From NCBI GenBank assembly GCA_902496645.1, contig CABVBR010000093.1:1-7923 (forward strand): 7,923 bases of DNA, given 5' to 3'. The notes under the pieces are model-generated. The model made no database searches. It saw only the letters and a list, made by a program, of their open reading frames with translations, and was not told the DNA's origin. The stretch is from an uncultured Collinsella sp. (GTDB taxonomy: Bacteria > Actinomycetota > Coriobacteriia > Coriobacteriales > Coriobacteriaceae). Below, piece after piece: positions 1 through 6,073 of the stretch (within the stretch, counting starts at the first letter, position 1; each line of letters opens with the position of its first letter). A program made the translations under genes and the position numbers.

Positions 1-108
1 CTTGTGCACATCCAGATCGATGTCGCGCAGGACCACGTTATCGCCAAAGGCCTTCTGGAGGTTCTTGATGCTGACGACGACCTCGTTCGAGTTATTGGTT
101 TCGCTCAT
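1..108 (-). CDS. Amino acid ABC transporter ATP-binding protein, N-terminal fragment (partial)
   Basis: Only the first 36 codons are present; the gene runs off the left edge. The start is ATG at 108-106, with an ideal SD AAGGAGG at 122-116 that overlaps the stop codon of the permease gene, leaving a 12-base gap. Residues 11-36 (VVSIKNLQKAFGDNVVLRDI and on) match the usual first beta strands of polar amino acid importer ATPases (GlnQ/HisP type), with the aromatic A-loop position at Phe21. The Walker A motif would lie just outside the window. By family knowledge it would hydrolyse ATP at the cytoplasmic face and drive the permease encoded upstream. The family assignment rests on this short stretch plus the operon order lipoprotein - permease - ATPase. 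Confidence 0.85.
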   Translation of the reverse strand, partial: MSETNNSNEVVVSIKNLQKAFGDNVVLRDIDLDVHK

Positions 109-120
109 GATAGGACCTCC

Positions 121-1482
121 TTACAGACCGGCGATGTGATCGGCGGGCGTCGCGACAACCTGTCCGGCGCTCTTGGCGGGACGCTTCTTCTTGGACTCGG
201 CCGTGCCCAAAAGCCTTGCCTCAAGACCACTCACCAAGCGGGCAAGCGGCAGGGTGATGACCAGGTAGAACAGGGCGGCAACCACATACGGCGTGATGGA
301 GCCCGTCGTGGCCACGATGGTGCGGGCGTTCATGACGATCTCGACCACGCCCACGGCCGCGAGCAGCGACGTATCCTTGTAGAGCAGGATGAACTCACTG
401 GTCAGCGTAGGCAAGACATTACGGAACGTCTGCGGGATCATAACGTAGAGCAGCGTCTGGAACGCGTTCATGCCCAGCGAGCGCGCGGCCTCGTTCTGGC
501 CCTTGGGGATCGACTGGATACCGGCGCGGAAGATCTCGCACAGGTAGGCAGACGAATTCATGGCCATGACGATAACGCCCAGCACGTAGTCGTCAACCTT
601 AACGCCGGCCAGCGGCAGGCCAAAGAACGCGATGTAGATCTGCAGGAACGCCGGCGTGCCGCGGATGATATTCACGTAGATGCCGGCAAGGCAGCGAAGG
701 ATGCGCGACTTGGAGATGCGCATGAGCGACAGGGCGAAACCGAAGGGTATTGCCAGCGGAAACGCCACGAGCACGATCGAGAGCGACATGAGGAAGCCCT
801 TAAAGACGATCGGCAGGCTCTGAACCAAAATGACCGGGTTCAGGAAGAGGCGCAGGAACATATTGGAGTTCCATGCCTCGACCCACGGCTGCTCTTTAAG
901 GTCGGCCAGGAAGTTATCGAACGCCGTCACGCCCTTGATCTCCACCGAGGGAATCTTGGAAATCTTCTTGGTCGACCCGTCGGCCAAGGTGTAGGTGCCG
1001 CTAAAGGCCTCGTCGCCGCCCTCGACGGGGAAGGTCACGCCGTAGACCTCGACGCGGAAATAGCCGCCGGCGGGCGCCGTCTCGCCAAAATCGATCTTGA
1101 GCGTCTGGCCGTCGACCTTGCATGTGGGCTTCATGGGCGTACGGTCCATAAGGTCATCGCCCGAAAGCATCGTCAGGCGCGTGTCATCGGCGCCAAAGGT
1201 CGTGCCATCGGCAAACGTCAACGAAAGACCGCTCAGCTCCTCGTCGGCATCGGCTTGGACCTCCCAGGTGATGCGGGTCTCGGTACCGCCGACGACGTCG
1301 CTTCCCGAACCGGTATTGGGGCGCGCGGTGATCTTCGCGGTCTCGAGCGCCTGGGCGGTCGAAGGCACGCATGCCCCCGCACACACCAGGGCGAGCGCCA
1401 CAACCAGGGCACAGGCTAGCTTTTGGAGCATCGAGGGCAGCGGATGGCTTTTGCCCATGGCTCCTTGGTTCAATCGAGACAA
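121..1482 (-). CDS. Amino acid ABC transporter permease with signal peptide and N-terminal extracytoplasmic domain
   Basis: This is the membrane subunit of a polar amino acid importer, 453 aa from the chosen start. I place the start at TTG 1482-1480 because AGGAG lies five bases upstream. The frame is open to 1563, but that region lacks an SD. An alternative ATG at 1458 has AAGGAG only two bases away. Residues about 20-45 form a signal peptide (hydrophobic core 22-37, AQA site near 45). Residues about 46-195 are a soluble, probably beta-rich domain with no solute-binding protein signature. The HisM/GlnP-type membrane domain follows from about 215, with RGTP at 274-277 and the EAA loop at 331-350 (EAARSLG), which should contact the ATPase. 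The tail is lysine-rich (431-437). Usual permeases of this family are about 220-250 aa, so the extra N-terminal domain is the oddity. It sits downstream of the lipoprotein and upstream of the ATPase. Confidence 0.9.
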   Translation of the reverse strand: MSRLNQGAMGKSHPLPSMLQKLACALVVALALVCAGACVPSTAQALETAKITARPNTGSGSDVVGGTETRITWEVQADADEELSGLSLTFADGTTFGADDTRLTMLSGDDLMDRTPMKPTCKVDGQTLKIDFGETAPAGGYFRVEVYGVTFPVEGGDEAFSGTYTLADGSTKKISKIPSVEIKGVTAFDNFLADLKEQPWVEAWNSNMFLRLFLNPVILVQSLPIVFKGFLMSLSIVLVAFPLAIPFGFALSLMRISKSRILRCLAGIYVNIIRGTPAFLQIYIAFFGLPLAGVKVDDYVLGVIVMAMNSSAYLCEIFRAGIQSIPKGQNEAARSLGMNAFQTLLYVMIPQTFRNVLPTLTSEFILLYKDTSLLAAVGVVEIVMNARTIVATTGSITPYVVAALFYLVITLPLARLVSGLEARLLGTAESKKKRPAKSAGQVVATPADHIAGL

Positions 1483-1548
1483 GGTGGCTCCTAACGTGTA
1501 AGTTGCCGACATAACGGGGCGGGACGACGCCCATTCAAGAAACGCAAA

Positions 1549-1576
1549 GGCCCTCTCCGCCAAAACGGAAAGGGCC
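1549..1576 (-). terminator. Intercistronic hairpin between lipoprotein and permease (attenuator or partial terminator)
   Basis: In the minus-strand transcript GGCCCTTTCCG (1576-1566) pairs with CGGAGAGGGCC (1559-1549) over 11 bp with one G.U pair and a 6-base loop, followed by the U-rich TTTGCGTTTCTT. It begins 22 bases after the lipoprotein stop. The U run is broken, so I infer partial termination or 3'-end protection that favours lipoprotein over permease, a common arrangement in ABC operons. Confidence 0.6.
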
Positions 1577-1598
1577 CGCGCGCAATCAAGTAGCTATT

Positions 1599-2459
1599 TT
1601 ACTTGATATTGTACTTAGCCATGAGGGCGTCAACGGTACCGTCATCGGTCAGGTCCTTGATGGCCTGGTTGATGTCGTCCTTGAGCTTGGTGTTGCCCTG
1701 GTTGATGGCGATGGCATACTCCTCGCCCGTGCTGATCTGCTTGATGGTCTGGCAGGTGTTGAACTGCTCGGCGGTCAGCTGGCTGGCAACGGAGCGGTTG
1801 GTCACGACGGCGTCACCCTTGTCGGACTGCAGGGCGCTGAAGCACTCGGTGGCGTCCTTGTAGGGAACGATCTTGGCCTTGGGGAAGTTCTCCTGGGCAA
1901 AGGCCTCGGCGGTCGAACCGGACTGGACGATGATTGTGGCGTCGGCGTTGTTGAGCTTCTCGCTGTAGTTATCGGCCGTAATGTCGGTGTTGTCGACCTT
2001 GGTCACGATAGCCTGATCGTCCATGTAATAGGAGTCAGAGAAAGCGACTTCCTTCTCACGCTCGGGCGTATCGGTGATAGCCGCGATGGAGACATCGTAC
2101 TTGGCGCCCGAAGCAACGCCGGGGACGAGCGTGTCGAAGTCGTTGTTGACGTACTCGACATCCAGACCTAGCTTGTCAGCGATAGCCTTGATGAGCTCAA
2201 GGTCAAAGCCCTGGTAGTCGCCGTTATCGTCCTTGTACTCAAACGGCGCATACTCGGCAGAGGTGCCGACGGTGAGCGTGCCGTCCTTGACGAGCGCATA
2301 CTCCTTGGAGCCGTCGACCTTCTCGACCTTCACGTCGTCAGAGCTGCTGGAACCGGCATCGGAACCAGAGGGGGCGTTGGACGAGCCGCAGCCCGTCAGT
2401 GCGAGGGCGAGCGCCATGGCACCCGTGGCGGCAAATGCGCCAAGCTTCTTGAGCTTCAT
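1599..2459 (-). CDS. Amino acid ABC transporter substrate-binding lipoprotein (SBP_bac_3 family)
   Basis: This 286-aa extracytoplasmic receptor would capture a polar amino acid and hand it to the permease encoded next. The start is ATG 2459-2457 with GGAAGGAG seven bases upstream; the frame extends to 2525 but lacks such a site. Residues 1-23 are a lipoprotein signal, with lipobox LTGC and the lipidated Cys24. A Ser/Asp-rich linker runs to about 42. The two-lobe binding domain starts near residue 58 (GTLTVGTSAEYAPFEY). Arg134 in TPEREKEVAFSDSYY is the family residue that binds the substrate carboxylate, and GST at 181-183 is the usual ligand loop. The aspartate that commonly binds the amino group in this family appears to be Asn221 (DAVVTN), which may affect specificity. 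The substrate cannot be named from sequence. Confidence 0.94.
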   Translation of the reverse strand: MKLKKLGAFAATGAMALALALTGCGSSNAPSGSDAGSSSSDDVKVEKVDGSKEYALVKDGTLTVGTSAEYAPFEYKDDNGDYQGFDLELIKAIADKLGLDVEYVNNDFDTLVPGVASGAKYDVSIAAITDTPEREKEVAFSDSYYMDDQAIVTKVDNTDITADNYSEKLNNADATIIVQSGSTAEAFAQENFPKAKIVPYKDATECFSALQSDKGDAVVTNRSVASQLTAEQFNTCQTIKQISTGEEYAIAINQGNTKLKDDINQAIKDLTDDGTVDALMAKYNIK

Positions 2460-2516
2460 AATCAGTCTCCTTCCGGTGACCCCGTTTGATTCAGAGGTCT
2501 GCAAAAACTGTTGGCT

Positions 2517-2545
2517 ATTATGCACCCGTAATTGTGAATCTGCAA
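2517..2545 (-). promoter_or_regulatory. Candidate sigma-70-type promoter for the ABC transporter operon
   Basis: On the minus strand TTGCAG (2545-2540) and CATAAT (2522-2517) are separated by exactly 17 bases. The -10 matches consensus at five of six positions, the -35 only at three. Transcription would start near 2510, giving a leader of about 50 bases before the SD and ATG at 2459. The region is AT-richer than its surroundings. Prediction only. Confidence 0.4.
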
Positions 2546-2606
2546 TGAGAAAACTGATTGAAACAAACCCATAACTTGAATGGAATACTCCACTTTGCGA
2601 CAGTCA

Positions 2607-3473
2607 TTACTGCTGCAATCCCCTCAACAAGGCTATTTCTGCCGCATAACCTGCAAGTTCGTTCGGCGTCTCCAAAATGAATGGCAATGCACGTAAACGA
2701 TCATTCGATACAATATTCTGCATAACCTGCATACCGCCGCCAAATTCCTCGCTACCAAGGTAGCCCTTGCCGATACACTCATGACGATCCTTATGGGCAC
2801 CACAGGGGTTCTTTGAATCATTGATATGCACGGCGCGCAAGCGATCGATACCCACCACACGGTCGAATTCGTCAAGCACGCCGTCAAGATCATGGATGAT
2901 GTCGTAGCCGGCATCGCTCACATGGCAGGTGTCCAGACACACGCCCAGCTTATCCGATAGCTCGGGACGCCTGGCGGTAACACCCTCGATAATGCGCGCC
3001 AGCTCTTCAAAACTGCGGCCCACCTCGGTGCCCTTGCCCGCCATGGTCTCGAGCAGCACTGTCGTCTGCTGTCCCTCAAACATCACTTGACACAAGGTGT
3101 CGACGATCATCTGAATGCCAGCATCGGCCCCCTGTCCCACATGCGCGCCGGGGTGGAAGTTGTAGTAGTTGCCGGGCAGCGCTTCCAGACGCTGCAAGTC
3201 CTCGGCCATTGCCTCCAAGGCAAACTCGCGCGCCCGTTCTTTGGCAGAACAGGGGTTGTAGGTATAGGGGGCATGCGCCACGAGTGGGCCAAAATTGTTT
3301 TGCGCCATAAGCTCACGCAGGGCCGCCACATCATCCATGTCAAGGTCTTTCGCCTTGCCACCGCGCGGGTTGCGCGTAAAGAACGCAAAGGTGTTGGCAC
3401 CAATGGATAGCGCCGTCTCCCCCATCGCCCGATAGCCCTTCGTCGTCGACAGATGGCATCCAATCGTCAGCAT
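2607..3473 (-). CDS. nfo: Deoxyribonuclease IV (endonuclease IV, AP endonuclease)
   Basis: This 288-aa TIM-barrel enzyme cuts DNA 5' of abasic sites and removes blocked 3' ends in base excision repair, using three zinc ions in the family. All nine metal ligands known from the E. coli enzyme have counterparts: His67 (VAHAPY), His107 (NFHPGAH), Glu142 (LLETMAGKG), Asp181 and His184 (LDTCH), His216 (AVHINDSK), Asp229 and His231 (HKDRH), and Glu268 (ILETP). Length is normal for the family. The start is ATG 3473-3471, with a purine-rich SD (GAGGGAGAG) at 3488-3480. A 71-base structured repeat ends just upstream of this SD. The Gfo/Idh/MocA gene lies upstream and the ABC operon downstream; no obvious terminator follows the stop. 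Function is very secure. Confidence 0.97.
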   Translation of the reverse strand: MLTIGCHLSTTKGYRAMGETALSIGANTFAFFTRNPRGGKAKDLDMDDVAALRELMAQNNFGPLVAHAPYTYNPCSAKERAREFALEAMAEDLQRLEALPGNYYNFHPGAHVGQGADAGIQMIVDTLCQVMFEGQQTTVLLETMAGKGTEVGRSFEELARIIEGVTARRPELSDKLGVCLDTCHVSDAGYDIIHDLDGVLDEFDRVVGIDRLRAVHINDSKNPCGAHKDRHECIGKGYLGSEEFGGGMQVMQNIVSNDRLRALPFILETPNELAGYAAEIALLRGLQQ

Positions 3474-3489
3474 CTCCAGCTCTCCCTCA

Positions 3490-3574
3490 TCAGTTGCGGT
3501 GAAATACGGTCTATTGGTGCCCTATTTTGGCGCAAACAGACCGTATTCCACCGCAAGTTATAAAAGGGGCATCA
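3490..3574 (-). repeat. Structured intergenic repeat, copy 1 (upstream of nfo)
   Basis: The core is 71 bases (3490-3560); a conserved flank extends to about 3574. Arms 3494-3512 and 3538-3556 are complementary over 19 positions with one exception: a3502 faces c3548, a mismatch on the plus strand but G.U in a minus-strand RNA. The 25-base apex contains GCCCTATT and CGCAAAC. Copy 2 at 4643-4713 aligns without gaps with 57 of 71 bases identical. The element ends about two bases before the SD of nfo. No T run follows the stem on the minus strand, so it is not a standard terminator. It may be an RNA leader or intercistronic structure, a protein-binding palindrome, or a REP-like repeat. Confidence 0.8.
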
Positions 3575-3593
3575 CACGGTCCGCCGAGCCCCT
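3561..3593 (-). terminator. Possible terminator after the Gfo/Idh/MocA gene
   Basis: On the minus strand AGGGGC (3593-3588) can pair with GCCCCT (3570-3565), with an inner CGG/CCG stem in the 17-base loop, and TTTTA follows. It starts 18 bases after the stop codon at 3612. The stem is short and interrupted. Its 3' half overlaps the conserved flank of repeat copy 1, so it may instead belong to that element. Confidence 0.35.
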
Positions 3594-3611
3594 GGGCACC
3601 AGCACCGCAGC

Positions 3612-4631
3612 CTAGAGCGTCAAACGAATCGTATCGATGATGCTCGCACAGCGCTGTGTGGCGGCAAGGGGCATGATGGGGCTTTCGAGTTTCCCCGCCC
3701 GGATGAGCTGAGTCGCATGCTGGATTTCGCCGTAGAAATCATCGACCTCAAACGGGGCATTTATTTCGAGCATTCGTCCGTCGGAGTACTTCACATGGGC
3801 GAGTTCGGGGCGATGGAGACGCTCGATTTCCAACGAGCCCCGCTCGCAGGCAATCGTTAAGCGGCTTTCATATGCTGCTTTGCCGTCGCACACCATATGA
3901 ATGGGTATACCGCCGACGCTCATATGGACCTCATCGGCCCAATCCACGCGGCCGCCCGATACGTCACGCCAGCGAACTTCGCGAGACGAAACATCGCACA
4001 CACCAGCAAGCAAATCCTCAAACCACCCGACCGCATAGCAGCCCATGTCATATAGACAGCCACCCTGCAACGGATCAAGCAGATAACTCGAAGGGGGCTC
4101 ACCATAATCGAGTTTTTGCACGCTTTCGATCGAGACGATACGGCCGAGCTCGCCCGACGCAAGCAAACCCTTCACGCGAGTACGCATCGGACAAAACCGA
4201 TTTTTCATCGCCTCCATAAACGGCACGCCCCACTCACGGGAAACGGAGGCAATCGCACGGGCCTCCTCTTCATTCAAAACGGCCGGCTTTTCGCACAGCA
4301 CGGCCTTTCCCGCGCGCAGTGCCCGACAGACCCAATGCGCATGCATGCCATGCGGAAGCGCCAAATAAATGGCGTCGACATCGGTATCGGCGATCAACGC
4401 GTCATAGGCCGCGCATCCGTTATCGTCGGCCGAGGCATAGCCATGCGCGGTATCGATCGAAAACGCCCTGCAAAACTCCTCCACATGCGAAGCAGTGCGA
4501 CCGGCGGCAGCCACAAGCCGTGCCCCGTCCACCTCCTTGAGCGACAATGAAAATCGATGCGAAATGCGCCCTGCGCCCAAAACGCCCCAACGAACCTCGC
4601 GCAAATCATCACATGAATCCCGATGGCCCAC
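3612..4631 (-). CDS. Gfo/Idh/MocA family NAD(P)-dependent oxidoreductase
   Basis: This 339-aa protein has the size and fold pattern of the glucose-fructose oxidoreductase / inositol dehydrogenase family, which oxidises or reduces sugars, inositols or related cyclic polyols. The N-terminal Rossmann domain carries GVLGAGRIS at 16-24. CEKP at 113-116 supplies the conserved Lys115 that usually contacts cofactor and substrate. The C-terminal domain has GGCLYDMGCY at 190-199, where many relatives read GG..D.G.H; the usual histidine position is Tyr199. Substrate cannot be predicted. The start is GTG 4631-4629, with AAGGGGG five bases upstream; repeat copy 2 runs directly into this SD. The aldo/keto reductase gene lies 92 bases upstream on the same strand, so a transcript shared with it is possible. 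Confidence 0.92.
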   Translation of the reverse strand: MGHRDSCDDLREVRWGVLGAGRISHRFSLSLKEVDGARLVAAAGRTASHVEEFCRAFSIDTAHGYASADDNGCAAYDALIADTDVDAIYLALPHGMHAHWVCRALRAGKAVLCEKPAVLNEEEARAIASVSREWGVPFMEAMKNRFCPMRTRVKGLLASGELGRIVSIESVQKLDYGEPPSSYLLDPLQGGCLYDMGCYAVGWFEDLLAGVCDVSSREVRWRDVSGGRVDWADEVHMSVGGIPIHMVCDGKAAYESRLTIACERGSLEIERLHRPELAHVKYSDGRMLEINAPFEVDDFYGEIQHATQLIRAGKLESPIMPLAATQRCASIIDTIRLTL

Positions 4632-4642
4632 GACAGCCCCCT

Positions 4643-4726
4643 TCAGTTGCGGTGAAATAGTTCCTGTTTAAGCCCTATTCTGCCGCAAACAGGAACTATT
4701 CCACCGCAAGTTAAAAAAGGGCATCA
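4643..4726 (-). repeat. Structured intergenic repeat, copy 2 (upstream of the Gfo/Idh/MocA gene)
   Basis: The core is 71 bases (4643-4713). Arms 4647-4669 and 4687-4709 are complementary over 23 positions with one exception, a4655 against c4701, the same odd pair as in copy 1 and G.U in minus-strand RNA. The 17-base apex holds GCCCTATT. The shared flank extends to 4726 and takes in the TGA stop of the aldo/keto reductase gene (4726-4724). The other end touches the SD of the Gfo gene. Compared with copy 1, stem bases 4660-4663 and 4693-4696 all differ but still pair. No T run follows the stem in either direction. Confidence 0.8.
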
Positions 4727-5911
4727 GGAGCGCGTTTTGCTGAAGGCCTTAAGCACGGCCGTTACGGGGCCAGGCTGGAAGCATCGGCGCACGTCGTCGA
4801 GACGCTCGGGGATATCGATGTGCTGCGGGCAGTGACGTGCGCATTTACCGCACTTGATGCAATTGCTCACGAGCTTGGGCTCGCTCGTCCGCACCGCGCT
4901 CGCCGTAAAGTATTGCGACAGTCCCGTAAACCAGCTATGCGCGTAGCTCGCGTTGTAGGCGGCAAAGCATCCGGGGATGTTGATGCCCTTGGGGCACGGC
5001 ATGCAGTAGCCGCACCCCGTGCAGGGCACACGGTTCGATTTCTCAAACTCCGTCAGTACGCGTGCGATGGTATCGAGCTGGCCGGACGTCATCGAGTCCG
5101 GTAGCGCACGGTCAGCCAGCGCCACATTCTCGTCCACCTGCGCGGTATCGGTCATACCCGAAAGCAGCATAGTCACCTGCGGATGGTTCCACACCCACGA
5201 AAGCCCCCAGGCGGCAGGTGTATGCAAATGCTGGTCATGCGCACCGTCAAGCACGGCGCGCGCCCGCGGCGGCAACTTGCCTGCCAGGCGTCCGCCCAAA
5301 AGCGGCTCCATCACAAATACCGCAAGCCCGCGCTCGGCGGCTGCCATGAGCCCCGCCGTTCCCGCCTGATAGCGCTCTCCGGCGTAGTTGTACTGAATCT
5401 GGCAAAAGTCCCACTCATAGGCATCGAGCATCGTGAGGAAATCCGCCGCACTGCCGTGGTACGAAAAACCGATCTGGCGAATACGCCCCACAGCCTTTTG
5501 GCGCGCAATCCAGTCCTCAATGCCCAGTGCCGCCACGCGTTCCCATTGCGCGGGCGAGGTGATGTTGTGCATGAGGTAGTAGTCGATATGGTCAGTCCGC
5601 AGGCGGCGCAGCTGCTCATCAAAGAAGCGGTCGAAATCCTCCGCGCACTTGCACGAGGCGTGAGGCAGCTTGGTCGCGAGCAAAACCCGATCGCGCAGGC
5701 CCAGACGCTCAAGCGAAGCGCCTACGCAAGCCTCGTTGCCGGGATAGAGGTAGGCCGTGTCCAAGTAGTTAATCCCTTGCTCCACCGCACGGGAAATGAT
5801 GGCGTCTGCCGTCTTCGCATCGGGGCGCCCCGGCGCACCGGGAAACCTCATGCACCCCAGTCCCAGCGCCGAGATACGGTTGCCGCTTTTGGGGTCAACG
5901 CGGTATTGCAC
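4724..5911 (-). CDS. Aldo/keto reductase with C-terminal double [4Fe-4S] ferredoxin-like domain
   Basis: This 395-aa protein resembles the anaerobe-type predicted oxidoreductases of COG1453. The (beta/alpha)8 domain (about 1-285) keeps the aldo/keto reductase tetrad: Asp51 and Tyr56 (LDTAYLYPGNE), Lys81 (ATKLP) and His115 (YYLMHN). The C-terminal part has two cysteine motifs, C297-C300-C303-C306-P and C351-C354-C357-C361-P, which should hold two [4Fe-4S] clusters for electron transfer with an unknown partner. Substrate is not predictable. The start is GTG 5911-5909 behind AGGAGG four bases away. It is divergent from the cyclase gene, sharing a 162-base intergenic region. Its TGA stop lies inside the conserved flank of repeat copy 2. 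Confidence 0.94.
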   Translation of the reverse strand: MQYRVDPKSGNRISALGLGCMRFPGAPGRPDAKTADAIISRAVEQGINYLDTAYLYPGNEACVGASLERLGLRDRVLLATKLPHASCKCAEDFDRFFDEQLRRLRTDHIDYYLMHNITSPAQWERVAALGIEDWIARQKAVGRIRQIGFSYHGSAADFLTMLDAYEWDFCQIQYNYAGERYQAGTAGLMAAAERGLAVFVMEPLLGGRLAGKLPPRARAVLDGAHDQHLHTPAAWGLSWVWNHPQVTMLLSGMTDTAQVDENVALADRALPDSMTSGQLDTIARVLTEFEKSNRVPCTGCGYCMPCPKGINIPGCFAAYNASYAHSWFTGLSQYFTASAVRTSEPKLVSNCIKCGKCARHCPQHIDIPERLDDVRRCFQPGPVTAVLKAFSKTRS

Positions 5912-6073
5912 GGCCCCTCCTCTCCCATCAAAGCCCTGATAAGGCGAAACAAATCTGTCACGTCATCGAAACAACTTGGAATCGCAATTGAGAACGTATC
6001 GTAACGCAGCAGAAATCGAGCCGTCACGGCACCGCTTTAACATCAGCAAAAAGCCCGATGAAAGGAGCCGACC
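5912..6073. promoter_or_regulatory. Divergent intergenic region between aldo/keto reductase and cyclase genes
   Basis: This 162-base stretch must hold promoters for both divergent genes. I see SD sites at each end (AGGAGG near 5916-5921 on minus; AAGGAG at 6062-6067 on plus). An exact 11-base palindrome, GCCGTCACGGC, lies at 6020-6030. No promoter pair fits consensus well on either strand: TTGGAA (plus, near 5979) with TATCGT 15 bases later is weak. The palindrome could be an operator, but that is speculative. Confidence 0.4.

Noticed and set aside
4..1419. Long plus-strand open frame opposite the permease
   Set aside because: It mirrors a clear permease gene in high-GC DNA. Its translation is rich in Arg, Gly, Asp and His with no recognisable family.
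2460..2525. Upstream extension of the binding lipoprotein to 2525
   Set aside because: The strong SD and lipoprotein signal place the start at 2459, and the predicted promoter lies within the extension.
3490..3560. The 71-base hairpins as ordinary rho-independent terminators
   Set aside because: On the minus strand the stem is followed by purines (CTGATGAGGG, CTGAAGGGGG). On the plus strand it is followed by an A run, so neither side gives a U tract.
3490..4713. The paired repeats as a CRISPR array or transposon ends
   Set aside because: There are only two copies about 1150 bases apart with an ordinary gene between them, in the same orientation, with no spacers, transposase or target duplication.
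5183..6004. Plus-strand open frame opposite the aldo/keto reductase
   Set aside because: The composition is typical of an antisense frame, and the minus strand carries the full catalytic tetrad and eight cluster cysteines.
6020..6030. Palindrome GCCGTCACGGC as a proven operator
   Set aside because: A single 11-base palindrome in GC-rich DNA is easily due to chance and no regulator gene is nearby.
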